DNA of 64,000 nucleotides from NCBI RefSeq assembly GCF_030272615.1, contig NW_026728906.1, positions 248,001-312,000 on the forward strand. The letters are read 5' to 3'. Shown here piece after piece: positions 1 to 10,387 of the stretch. Position 1 is the first letter of the stretch; each line of letters opens with the position of its first letter. The notes under the pieces are model-generated. The model was not told the DNA's origin. It did no database searches and saw nothing but the letters and a program-made list of their open reading frames with translations. The stretch comes from Cryptomeria japonica. Lineage: Eukaryota; Streptophyta; Pinopsida; Cupressales; Cupressaceae. The translations under genes and the position numbers were made by a program.

Positions 1-929
1 GAAAATCACGCAAAGATCAATCGCAACACGCTACACCACCAGAAATGGTGCATAACACACAAATCATCACTGGTTGATAGAAACCACCAAAAACTCACAC
101 AACGATAAATACAGATTGCCAAAACAAATAGGACATAATTAAAAAAAATACCAGCAAGCACATTAGAATCATCCACAATAGCTGCACCAACACTACTTTT
201 CAAATCTTCATCGGTCAACGTCTGAAAGCTAAAGAACACAACCAATCAACAACGGCCAGGAAGAAAGATAACTTGCGGAGAACCAAATCATGATTCAACT
301 GAAATTAAGATACACAAGACCTTCCCAAGAAATATCCCAAAATCTCAGCACCAGATCTGATCACACCAAAATATACCAGAGGATATACCGAACTCTGCGA
401 AACAGTGATCAACAAAGCATCGCTACAAACCGGATCAGAAAATCTTCCCAATTTGCAATCACCAGAGAAAATCATAGGAATATGTTGACATCAATGACCA
501 CAACATATCCTAGCATGACCAACAATATCCAACAATTTATGCCAAAACAACCACTTTATATCACTAGTTCAAATCAAATATCTATGCCAAAAGATCAGCC
601 TATGCAAATTTTACCACACCAGAAAGTGCCAAAAAGCCAGCACACAAGGATCGGCTTTTTAATAAAATATCCCAAACCTTTACACATGCAGATTGACCAT
701 AGTAAAATAATTGATCGTCTTATTAAAATTGAAGACAAATCATCTTTTAGCTAATTAAGCGCTTCCACTATCCACACAATAATGTGTTCCTAAAAAATCG
801 CCCTACAGTAGAGCTTCAAATTTGTCAACTTGGTCTCCATGATCAACAATTTAATAAAAAATATATATAATTTAAAATACACTAATCAACCATGAAATAA
901 AATCTCCTATTTTTATTTTATTATTTATA

Positions 930-958
930 CGATGAATTTTATAAACTTCAATTCATCG
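930..958. repeat. Small inverted repeat (9-bp arms)
   Basis: CGATGAATT at 930-938 is mirrored by AATTCATCG at 950-958 around an 11-base loop. It recurs in every unit. No T-run follows and no function is apparent. Confidence 0.5.
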
Positions 959-1343
959 GGATTTTTAAAATCACAGTAGAAACACCTTCGGATTATCATG
1001 TCCTCACAAGAACACAAAAATATTATGGCACAAATCCACATTCCTTTCAGATGCTCAACCTCAATCAAAACCTCTATAAATCTGCAGTCATAATTAAAAT
1101 AAATTACAAACATGTGAGTACCAAAAAACTAGTGGAGCTCAAAAAAAGAAAATGCACAGATTGAGATGAATGATAAGCTCTTAATATCTTTGATCAACTT
1201 AGGGGTGATTAAAAATACATATCTAATACAGTTCCACCTATAATATCAGATGCTATCTAGAATCATGTAATGTTTCATGGATAAGATTAACATAACCAGG
1301 CATTATTCTAACAACTAACCATCTAGCAAACTTACATAGAAGA

Positions 1344-1361
1344 ATATTCTAGTTAGAATAT
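1344..1361. repeat. 18-bp palindrome (8-bp arms, 2-bp centre)
   Basis: ATATTCTA and TAGAATAT flank a central GT. It contains GAA/TTC elements, but the spacing does not match a heat-shock element. Present in every unit; role unknown. Confidence 0.5.
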
Positions 1362-2862
1362 CATACACTAACAACACATAGCTTGAAAAATTGGCGTAGG
1401 CTATTTTGGGTTCATGGAGGTGCGAGCAAACGTTAATCTATAGTAAGTGAAATTGCTCAAACCCACAAAAAGGTCATTTGGAGCTCGTCGATTTTGCACA
1501 AGTCACGAGTTTTCTCTTGCACAAGTGTTTATCCTTTTGTAGACTACGGTCTTCTTCAGCATGGTTTTCTATGTGGTTTTCTTCTATTTTTTTGTGTGTG
1601 CCTGGTTTATTCGTGTGTGTACCTAATGTTCAGATTGCTTTGGAAAACCAGGTTATTTCCCCTGTTGGTGAACTTTTAACTAGCACATTTTTCAAGGACT
1701 AGTGCACCCAACACCCCTATTTTGCTAAAATAGGCTCAACTGTTGAGAGATGAAAGTGGACCTTGTAATTTGCATGAATCTAATTTGTTTTGTTGTCCCA
1801 TCACAACAAAATGTTTCGAAAAGGTGTGAACTTCATATAAACACAACTCCCTTTCCCATTCTAGGAATCAATGTACTCAATATAGAAAACCAAAAAACCT
1901 AGTCAATCAAGCATTCAGGGAGCGAAACGATAAAGAAGTCCCAATTTGATTATTCAATCATTGAAATATATGCTATAGCAATTATGATCAAGTGTATTAT
2001 GTAATTCGTACCTAAGATAAGGTGTCATCATTTCACCATTTATCATTTTCTTAGCCTCTTTTCTTGTGGGGGCATGCATCCTATCTCATCATTATCATTG
2101 TTGAAGAGAGAACACTAATACGCGGTTTGGATAAGGTAATCCCTTATATGAAATAACCATTTCTCCCAATTTTCTCTATCTACAGGTCCAAATCCGATAA
2201 CAAGAAAGTTAAAGAAAAGTAGACCAGACATTAGCAGGCATCACAAAACATTGATTGAACGAAAACCCTAAGAACAGGGCACCCAGCAGTCATTGACCCA
2301 TATTTTTAAGAGGCAAGTGATCAAATATTGTCGATTTCATTTTCGATCATCTCTCAATTTTCCCTCAACTTTAGACACGGATCTCCAACGTTTCTCTCTA
2401 GTACAATTAGCTTCATATTACAGTCCCAATTTCCTCTCTATGTCTCCATCTCAGATATGTCTTACTCTTTCTATATTTCATCTTGTATCTACTACATTCT
2501 ATAAAACTTAGTCATTTTACCATTGTTAGACTAGTTCATCTATAGACACTTCACTGTCTCCATCTCATGCAACAAAAGGAACAGGAACCTAATTTCGTAT
2601 CCCTTCCTTAAAGACAACAACTAGTCCTATTCTTATTACTAATTATGTTGTGTCAACTAAGATCTTCTAGCTTACATTGGTCAATCGTAGGATCTTGTTT
2701 CCTCCATTTCAAGGTTTACATTGATTTATGAGATGGTATGATTATATATGCTACATAAACCAACATTTTTTAAGGTATGATCCCATATTGTATTGGTATA
2801 AAATTGGTGGTACTGAAACCAACATTGATATAGAAAAAAATAGACATTTTTATTTCTAACGT

Positions 2863-4180
2863 GTTTCCATCTACATCTTTCACTTGTCTTGCAATTGTGT
2901 ACATTCTCATGTAAATACCAACGATGTTATACTCGCGCCCTTTTATGCTTCATACCATAATGTGACTCCTCTAATTCCATAAGACCAGGAGTGCGCAAGG
3001 AGTGTAATGCTTCGTGTGGTTCATGTAACTAAACTCGGCTTCTATTTGTAGATATGAGCAAAGGTTGTGTTTTTATCACTTAAAATGTGCTTTATATGTT
3101 TTCTTAAATGCTCACATATACATACTGGTGGCATAAAATGAAAGTAAGCGTGTAGGACTCAATAGAATATAAAATAGTGACTAGTGATTTAGAACTTTCC
3201 TTGGTGTAACCCAATAAAAAATATTGAAAAGAATGGAGTTGTACCCTCATCTCTAGTATCAATTAAATGCAAGATTCACAAGCCAACTTCTCAATTTGAG
3301 TCTTAAATACAAAGTGGACATTACCTAGCACTTATGTAATTTCGTACAATATTGTATTCTTGTGGAAAGAGCTTGCTTAACAATATGCTCGAGTTCTACG
3401 CTCATTGACTAATTCTCTCCAATGACAAAACTTATGTTTCCATGAGTTGAAATCTAGAATCTCCATTTCCAAGTGTTGCACCATCTTATTACTCGACGTT
3501 TTTCTTCATCCAAATCTATTGATTGATATCTTCATTATTTTATAGTCTCTCTTTTCAATGTCTTCCCCCAAGCTAAACTATGCAACCAAATAGCGTTCAC
3601 TTCCTTGTCAACCTCAATCAAAACCTAGAATAAAAAACATGCACCTAGCTATCAAATATGGAATAAAATACATGCACTTGTCTAAAACAAATTAGCACTT
3701 CCCTAAATAAATCATGTAGAAAACTTTCTCCAATACCAACCGATCGATAATCAAATCGAATATTCCATTCTAATCTCACCATCGCTGATTTTTGTTCTCT
3801 TCACTTATGTGCCGATCCAATGCACTATGCTACTGATGTGAACATTCAGAAAGCCAAAATTGGTATCTTCTACATCTACACCTTCCACTTGTCTTGAAAT
3901 TTTGTATGTGGTCAAATTTTGTGCCTACAATGTTATACATAATATTTCGCACCCCTTTGTGATTTATAACAATATGTCACCCCTGTAATACCACAAGACT
4001 ATTTAATAAAGAGTATGTTGATTGAATAAGATTTATGTATTTGAAATATGCTTCTTTTTTGTTGTGAGCATGTACTATGTTTTTCATCAACTCAAGACAT
4101 TATTGTTGCAGTTTCTTAAGAATTTGAGTATCTGCAGTAGTTGCATAGAATGAAAATGAGCAAGCTTCAAAGACATAGGT
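2863..4180. repeat. Diverged direct duplication, ~1,005-bp spacing, unit 1
   Basis: The stretch from about 2863 to 3170 is related to that from about 3868 to 4170. Shared landmarks in order are TCTACATCT, CACTTGTCTTG (2881 and 3886), GATGTTATAC / AATGTTATAC, CGCGCCCTTTTATG / CGCACCCCTTTGTG, ACCATAATGTGACTCCT / ACAATATGTCACCCCT and CATAAGACCA / CACAAGACTA. The arms differ at many positions, so the duplication is old. The same arrangement occurs in units 2-5 at the corresponding offsets. The parent sequence is not recognised; a relic transposon or pseudogene is possible. Confidence 0.65.
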
Positions 4181-4530
4181 TATATAGACATCGAAGGCAT
4201 GAAAGAAGAGGTCGTGAAGCTTTAGAATGAACTGATGTATGAAGCTCTATTTTATTAGATCATTTATAAATGCATGGGAAAAGTAGAAGATTATGATATT
4301 TGCAGATCTCACTGATAATGTATGAGTTATATCTATTATCTTATTCTTGATGGAAATGCGATTGCCAATTTCTCAATATGACGACACTTTTATCTTCTTC
4401 GTATCAATCAACAAATACCTTGAGATATTGGAAATTATATTCAAAATGCGCTTACAACTTACCTTAAAATGTGTTACAGCAAAGTGAAATTTTAATGTTG
4501 TCATCAAAGGGACAAAACGACATCAATATT

Positions 4531-4750
4531 TAATTTTCAATCTTTGGAATATGATGAGGACATACTGATGTCCAAAACAGATGCTATGAATGGCACAAGA
4601 GGACGCCAATAACCCTAAAATGATAGTTTTATTCAACGGTTAATTTTCAATCTTTGGAATATGATGAGGACATGCTGATGTCCAAAACAGATGCTATGAA
4701 TGGCACAAGAGGACGCCAATAACCCTAAAATGATAGTTTTATTCAACGGT
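4531..4750. repeat. 110-bp perfect tandem duplication at GLP 3' end, unit 1
   Basis: Two abutting 110-bp copies, 4531-4640 and 4641-4750, differ at a single base (A at 4564, G at 4674). Each holds an AATAAA on the minus strand and a small GGACAT/ATGTCC inverted repeat. The same A/G difference is present in every unit, so this duplication is older than the 12.7-kb amplification. Confidence 0.97.
4738..4743 (-). terminator. GLP copy 1 poly(A) signal
   Basis: AATAAA on the minus strand, 64 bases past the TAA stop, a normal distance for a plant 3' UTR. An identical second AATAAA lies at 4628-4633, because the 110-bp segment holding the signal is duplicated. The nearer signal is the more likely one to be used. 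Confidence 0.6.
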
Positions 4751-4806
4751 GAGAAAAAAGAATTGGGAAAGACGGTCTTCATTGGGAGACCTCTTGTTTG
4801 TTTTGT

Positions 4807-5567
4807 TTAGTATGCGAATTTCTTTTGAATGTAATTCACCAGTTCCTGGGTGATGCGGAAGGCCTTGCTCAAAACGGAATCGGGGAGAGGGGGATTCGCC
4901 GCAAACAGAGAATTGGCGATTGTCTGAACTCCGGGAAACTGGCTGCTCAATCCAGCTATGGCCACTGCATTTTCATGCCCCACATTCTGCTGGAAATGAA
5001 CAAGTGCCTTTGGAAACACAAACACATCTCCCTTCTCCAAAGTTTTGCTGAAAAATTTGTTGCTGGTGTCAATGAAACCCACAAGAAGCTGGCCTTCCAG
5101 TAAAACAAGAACTTCGGTGGCTCTTGGGTGTGTGTGAGGAGGATTTATTCCACCCACTGCGTAGTCGATGCGGACCAACGATATTCCAAACGTATTGAGG
5201 CCTGGTATCTGTTTAACGTTCGCCATCGTTACGTTGGAGCCCACATCATTGTCGGTGTTCCCTGCCTGCCCAAGTCCCCGGAAGAAGAAATCGTTTGCTG
5301 AAACTTGCATTGGGTCTTTGCAAACGAACCCGTTCACCAAAACTGTTTAAAACAAGATCAAATCAATCTGTCTGTTAGTAACTCGACTCGTCTAATAAGC
5401 AAATCATTATCATTGTTTATGTATAAATATTCTCACTCACCGTTGCTTTCCTCATCTGCAACGCAGAAATCTTGCAAGGGATCCGGATCCCCTGCCATGA
5501 CCCTGTCGCTGTAACAGCATATCAACAGAAAAAGTCCCAACGTGAAGTAAATCATGCGGTTAGCCAT
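4807..5567 (-). CDS. Germin-like protein, copy 1 (two exons)
   Basis: Secreted cupin of the germin-like family, expected in the cell wall or apoplast as a Mn-binding oligomer. Exon 1 is 5441-5567 and exon 2 is 4807-5342. The 98-nt phase-1 intron (5343-5440) has a strong GTGAGT donor and ACAG acceptor. The ATG has a good plant context (ACAATGGC), and the TAA stop is at 4807-4809. The joined product is 220 residues, typical for the family. Residues 1-25 form a signal peptide ending VMA, followed by [13 protein letters not shown], the usual mature GLP start. C35 and C50 are the expected disulphide pair. The germin box [10 protein letters not shown] gives metal ligands H112, H114 and E119; the second box [14 protein letters not shown] gives H158. 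An NVT glycosylation sequon is at N79. Family activities include superoxide dismutase, oxalate oxidase and nucleotide-sugar pyrophosphatase; the sequence does not say which applies here. The family assignment is secure; the biochemical role is not. Confidence 0.96.
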
Positions 5568-5730
5568 TGTAATAGAAACGCAGACACAAGAGATCAGGAT
5601 ATGAATGTCTATTACAAACCCATTACACGCTTTATATAGCCCAAACCATAACTCTCCGCAAAGACTAATTCATCTTGACTCCGTATATTTCACGGATCCT
5701 TCCAGAGTTGTTGCTCTTTTCCTTACGTCA
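5568..5730 (-). promoter_or_regulatory. GLP copy 1 core and proximal promoter
   Basis: A canonical TATATAAA box reads on the minus strand at 5631-5638, 64 bases upstream of the ATG. Transcription would be expected to start near 5600-5606, giving a 5' leader of about 35 nt. Further upstream are a W-box-type core (TTGACT on the + strand, 5675-5680; WRKY sites work in either orientation) and TGACGTAA at 5723-5730, a TGACG/as-1-type bZIP site. Such sites are common in defence- and hormone-responsive plant promoters; a role here is inferred. Confidence 0.75.
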
Positions 5731-5760
5731 CACTAAGTCTTACTGCATGTGGTTGTCTCG

Positions 5761-5945
5761 CCTGCTACCGCAGATGTATTCTCACCATCCTTTCATTAAC
5801 GTTGAAATTTTCTATCTTCTCCCTGCCCTGCTGCGTATGCCTATCTCAAGATCAACTTACCTCCTGCCTTACACGTATTCTCGCCATCGCCATCATTTTA
5901 GTAATGTGGAATTGTTTAGACTTAATTGGAACGGTGGGCTTCTTC
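5761..5945. repeat. 99-bp imperfect direct repeat upstream of GLP promoter
   Basis: GTATTCTCACCATC at 5776 recurs as GTATTCTCGCCATC at 5875, 99 bases away, with weaker similarity on both sides (CCTGCTACCGC against CCTGCCTTACAC before; AACGTTGAAATTTTCT against AATGTGGAATTGTTT after). It lies 200-380 bases upstream of the GLP start codon, so it could belong to the distal promoter. Confidence 0.5.
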
Positions 5946-6145
5946 AAAGGAAACAATATATAAATCTTTCTCCACCGTGGGAGAATCGGTATGAGAGGAA
6001 AGTTTCTTTCTTGGAGTTGGATATTGGCCTAAAGACTGTCCATGCTTTGTACCCTTTTTCAATGAGATTTTTATCTCTCGTCATTTAAATTAATTTATGT
6101 TATTCAATGTTTATTTCTCAGATTGTCTATGTTCTAGGACAGAAA

Positions 6146-7000
6146 AACATTGCTCAAAATAACTTATGTTCATTTACTTTACATTGAATGCGTTGATTAG
6201 AATATCTATTTCACATCCATCTACAATTTTGAAGTCAAGTAGGTGTATTACTTTTCTTTAGCAGTTTTGGAGACCTAAATTATAGGTTTAAGACAACATA
6301 TGCAAACATAAGAACCAATTTATGGAGGATAAATGTATAAGAAGATAGATTTTGGAGAGGTATTCTACAAGAAAAAAAACTTTTTGGTGGTGTTGAGAAT
6401 CCCATCTTGGAAGAGACCATGTTGTCCAAGGGATCTAGTATTTAGAATTATTTAAGATCGTTTTATTTTTCCAAACCCTAGAGGGTAGATGGGTAGCGGA
6501 AATAGAATCCGGTTTTGACATTACAATTCACTAGAATCCATCACCTCTATAAGATATGACCTTATTAAGACGTTGATGTCTGATTTTCAGAATGTCATGG
6601 GTGAGTAGTTTGAATGCATCTTGAACTACCTTGGGTCAAGGTACAACAGTGACTAAAAATCGTACCGCTTCCAATACTCATAACTATAATGAATGTAAAC
6701 CGCGATATTTTAGAGAAAAGAGCCTTCATTCTCAAACTGTTGATGGGTGCGAAAACATTGCTCACGTTGCGTTGAGTGCGTTGCTTAGATTGTCTCTTTC
6801 ACATCCATCTACAGTTGAACTCGGCCAAAATTTAATCTTTAGGTGAGTGTGTTGTTGTAAATGAAGTGCATTGTTGTAAATGAAGTAGGTGTCTTTTCTA
6901 GCAGTTTTGGAGATCAAAATTTTACCTTTAGGTGAGTGAATTCTCTTTAATAAAGTAGGTTTACTACTTTTTCTAATGTTTGAGATCTGTCTATTTCCAT
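6146..7000. repeat. Diverged direct duplication, ~588-bp spacing, with short tandem repeats
   Basis: The segment 6146-6290 resembles 6751-6935: GAAAAACATTGCTCA / GAAAACATTGCTCA, CACATCCATCTACA at 6212 and 6800, and TAGCAGTTTTGGAGA in both. Inside the second copy, the phrase AAGTAGGT recurs about 71 bases later (near 6884 and 6955), suggesting a further degenerate tandem repeat. No coding content is recognised. Confidence 0.6.
6852..6886. repeat. 19-bp tandem repeat, length-polymorphic between units
   Basis: TTGTTGTAAATGAAGT occurs at 6852-6867 and 6871-6886. Units 1, 3, 4 and 5 have two copies; unit 2 has one (19544-19559). This accounts exactly for the 12,673-bp length of unit 2. Confidence 0.95.
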
Positions 7001-7383
7001 TTTTCGACACCAAAACTTTTCGTCCAGTTGACTGCATTGTCCTCTCGATTCTCCTTTTAACAAAGTACATACAGTTGATTTAGATGATTTATTTTTTATT
7101 ATTTTTGTGAGATATATGTTTATTTAATATTTTTTTTAACTTAATGTTTTGATGAATTAGTTGTTTGGGGTAACTAAATAGGAAAATATAATATTAAAGA
7201 TTATTTTTTTCCTCTTACTTCAATCAAATATATGAGAAAAGTATTTCATATTGATTAGACATTTCATTTTATTTATTTTTATTTATATTGATTGAATTTT
7301 CTTTTCTTTTATATCAAATAATATGACAATTATAAATAGTTTATAAAAAATATTCAATTTGAGAAGTAAAAAATGCGTTAAAA

Positions 7384-7491
7384 GTGATATATTGGGATGA
7401 TTCTTGGTTGGGAAACGTTTAGTTCCATGATCCCTTGTTTACCTATCAAGAATTATCTTTTTACTCTCTTTGGATAAGGGTGGCTAACTAA
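7384..7491 (+). pseudogene. Possible LINE reverse-transcriptase tail relic
   Basis: Read from 7384, the frame gives VIYWDDSWLGNV, a stop, then FHDPLFTYQELSFYSLW. The W-D-D/S-W-L-G pattern followed by a P-L-F stretch resembles the region just after the reverse-transcriptase domain in plant non-LTR elements (the zf-RVT part, where FWxDxWxG is common). It is short, broken by a stop, and has no flanking support, so this is a weak call. Present in all five units. Confidence 0.2.
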
Positions 7492-8299
7492 TGAACTTTT
7501 TACAATTAAGAAATCAAAGTGATCAACAATCGAATATAAGGAACAAATAGAGTGAGAGGGGGAATAAAATTCTACACCTGATCGATTCATGATTATAATA
7601 AGTGGTTCATATTATAGAAGAGCAAGTCAATAAAACAGTTTGGTCATATTTTACGCTAGTATAATCTCAGTTTTCTTGATAACTACTCGAGTACATTTTT
7701 TTTTAATATCTCTCATAGGTTTTACCTTGTCTTTCATACCACACTCACAATCTCCAATTCCCCATTGAGTTTCCACAAATGACTAATACGAAAGGTAAAT
7801 CTACATCCATGTAAGAGCATGGACACCGGGAGTGATCTAATATTGGATGCAATTAAGTGAGGAATATTTTTTGAATGAATCCCTATACTTTTGGACCCTT
7901 TAATGACATGGTTTGCATAAGTAAGAAAATGTTTATTAATGTAGAGAGCATGGTTTTAGGTACTTTTCTATGTGGAGGTGATACAAATAGGCATGGGTAG
8001 CCTATGCGGTTACAGATGATTGTGGTTCTTCCATCAACGCTATTCTCTTTTTTATTGAATGATATGGTGTAATAGAAAAGTCAAGAATATACAACTAGCA
8101 ATTGCACCTTGGTGTGCAATATGTACGCCGAATAGATGTGGAATGATTATTAAAAAAAATTGATCTATTTTTTCATATATTTGTGCAACACGTGAGATAA
8201 ATTAGCAAACCATTTAGTAAATGATATTATTTATTCAACAAAGGTCTCAACATTTGAAAAAATTATAGATCCAAATCAACTATGCATCTACTTAAACGG

Positions 8300-9090
8300 A
8301 CAAATGCAATCAAACAAAACCCTTAAACCGGGAATATAATCGAGTTCCATTACCAATATTCTTATGTTTTGTTTGAAATAGGGAGAGAAGGAGAGAGGGA
8401 GATATAGGGATATAAAGAGAGAGATAGAGGAGGAAGAGTGAGGGAAAGATAAAGGAGTGAGGAGATAGAGTTAGGCGATAAATATAGAGAGGAAGATAGA
8501 GATCGAGATTGATATAGATATGGAGAAGAATAGGGATATGGATATGAGAGGAAGAGATAAAGAGAGAGGAGAGAGAAATAGATAGAGATAGAAGAGATAA
8601 ATATATAGAGAGGGGGAGAGAGAATGAGCGAGGGATAACTTTGAATCAATTGTGCATTCATTAATACAAACCAAACATAAGTGAAAGAAAACCTTTCAAT
8701 CAAAAGATAATTGAACTCCATTACCAATAGGCTCATGTTATGTTTGCAATAGTGAGAGGGGAGAGATGAATAGATAAAGAGAGCGAGACATGTCTGGAGA
8801 TAGGGTGACAGAGGAAGAGAGAGCTAGAGATGGGAATGAAGAGAGGGAGGTGGCAAAGAAATAGATGGTTAAAGAGAGTGAGACGTGCCTAGATAGAGTG
8901 AGAGAGGATGAAAAGGACAAATAAAGAGAGATATAGTTGTAGAGGGATAAGGAGAAATTAAGATAAAGATTAGGAGATAGAAACGGATAGAAAAGAAGAG
9001 ATACAAAGATACAAAAGGGGAGAGAGAGAGAGAGGGAGGGAGGGATATTTTTGGGCCAATTTGTAATTCAAACTCGTTAATGAAGATGTT
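8300..9090. repeat. GA-rich block built from two ~371-bp diverged repeats, unit 1
   Basis: The + strand is strongly purine-biased from about 8377 to 8636 and from 8751 to 9045 (GAGAGA, GGGAGAGA, GATAGAGA runs). Each purine tract follows a related lead-in: CCATTACCAATA starts at 8347 and again at 8718, 371 bases apart. Each ends in a related tail (GGGATAACTTTGAATCAATT at 8632, GGGATATTTTTGGGCCAATT at 9042). This is a diverged tandem duplication containing a GA minisatellite. Such mirror-like purine tracts can form triplex DNA and bind GAGA-type factors; both are inference here. Minus-strand frames through it give only Ser/Leu/Tyr-rich low-complexity peptides. Confidence 0.85.
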
Positions 9091-9639
9091 AACATAGGTT
9101 GACACCTAGTATGGTGGTTATACCTTTTGTAAATCTTTGAACCAATAGTAATAGTATTAACATAGTATTGAATTATTTGTAATTGCCATGTATAACCTCA
9201 TTTTGTGTGTTTTGTCACGTATGCACTATCCTTTAGTGCATTATCCACTTATACTTCTCAGTACATAATACATCTGAGGAATTTTGTAGATAGAGTGGCA
9301 AGGGAAGAAGTTACATAGAAGTTGTATACTTCAACACTTCTCTTGTTTGTATTTATTTCTCACATTTGGGAGTCTTAAATTACACACTATAATTATTTTC
9401 TCGATATCCATACTTGCCTTGCTTTAGCTTTACAAACAACCTTATGACCACACATAATAAGGTCAAGTCATCCTAAAGCCCATACAACCTTGCATCCCTC
9501 TAATGACATGTGTGGTTAATAATCACATTCTAAACTGAATTAACAATAGCTTCGATTTTATGTCCAACGACCATTAAGTTTAATTTAATCTAAATTGTTC
9601 TATTGATCTAGATTCTCCTTTAAATAAGAATAATATTTA

Positions 9640-9840
9640 AGAAGTCATAAACATATAATTTAATATTAAATTTTTTAAATACATAATTAATTATTTTAAT
9701 ATTATAAACTTTTAAAAGCAATAAATATTAATAGATAAAAATTTCAAAATAAATTAAAACAAATTATTTTTAAAATTCAAAATATAATTTAAAAATAATA
9801 ATATATAGAACTTTTTACATTTTTAAAAATACTAAAAAAT
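9640..9840. other. Very AT-rich block
   Basis: About 200 bases almost free of G and C, with many ATAATT, TTTAAAA and AATATT runs. Matrix-attachment regions often look like this, but no specific motif is diagnostic. Repeated in units 2-5; unit 4 has a private C at 47839 within it. Confidence 0.4.
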
Positions 9841-10242
9841 CGAACTATTTCAACAATGAGGTTTAGACCAACCATGCACTACAATTTGCAATCAACAAAT
9901 AACAAATGGTATGAGCACTAAGTAATTCATCATATATCTTCGCATTTCTCCATCATAATCAGTAAAATTCAATTAACTTTGAGAAGTAACAAGAACCCAT
10001 GCAAAATGTAGAAAGACAGCACAAACATCCACCATATCTTCAACAAAACTTATGTATTAATTTCAACGAGTCTTGGAAACAATCTCTAGCTTCCTCCTCC
10101 TACTCTACTTTCTAACAGTTCTGCTCTACTCTATTATCCACCTATTAACCTTTAAAAATGAGAAGGCAAACCTTATATAGAAGTCTTGATACAAATGAAT
10201 GTCCGAGATTGATTTGAATTTAATGGCCGAGATTTAACCATG

Positions 10243-10257
10243 AAACCCTAATTAGGG
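10243..10257. promoter_or_regulatory. Telo-box overlapping a CCCTAATTAGGG palindrome
   Basis: AAACCCTAA (10243-10251) matches the plant telo-box, and CCCTAATTAGGG (10246-10257) is a perfect 12-bp palindrome formed by two facing half-sites. Telo-boxes usually act in promoters of growth-related genes or as Polycomb-recruiting sites. There is no gene next to it, so function is doubtful. It occurs once per unit. Confidence 0.35.
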
Positions 10258-10387
10258 CTAGTTATAACAACAACCACTTTAACCAATGAGAAAACTACAA
10301 CACTTTGGGCACATGTCCCTCTTTGAATGTGGATCAATGAGAAATGAGATTAGGTACATTGAATAATATTTGATGTAATGCCATATG

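Larger units (their letters stand above)
1..4530. other. Spacer left of GLP copy 1
   Basis: No gene is recognised. The first ~760 bases continue the repeat-like segment described at 12049-13455. The segment 760-2860 is AT-rich with no coding signal and two small inverted repeats. The segment 2860-4180 holds an old direct duplication. A 154-codon reading frame at 290-754 has no recognisable domain and is not called. Confidence 0.7.

Noticed and set aside
1-245. 79-codon minus-strand frame
   Set aside because: Hydrophobic but without a family match; it falls in the repeat-like segment and has no promoter or upstream exon.
290-754. 154-codon + strand reading frame, repeated in every unit
   Set aside because: No recognisable domain and no promoter or splice context. 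It varies by amino-acid changes (residue 55 F/S, residue 62 H/N) at the background rate, and it lies in transposon-like sequence.
4798-5103. 101-codon + strand frame opposite GLP exon 2
   Set aside because: Antisense shadow of the GLP coding sequence, favoured by its GC-richer codons.
5675-6088. 137-codon + strand frame upstream of the GLP gene
   Set aside because: It overlaps the GLP promoter on the opposite strand, contains the 99-bp imperfect repeat, and has no recognised domain.
6762-7070. 102-codon minus-strand frame
   Set aside because: It spans the diverged repeat and the polymorphic 19-bp repeat. It is truncated in unit 2 without other consequence and shows no family features.
8189-8194. 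G-box CACGTG
   Set aside because: A 6-bp site 2.6 kb from the GLP start is expected by chance in this much DNA.
8362-9105. Several minus-strand frames rich in Ser, Leu, Tyr and Pro
   Set aside because: They are the complement of the GA-rich purine tract; low complexity explains their openness.
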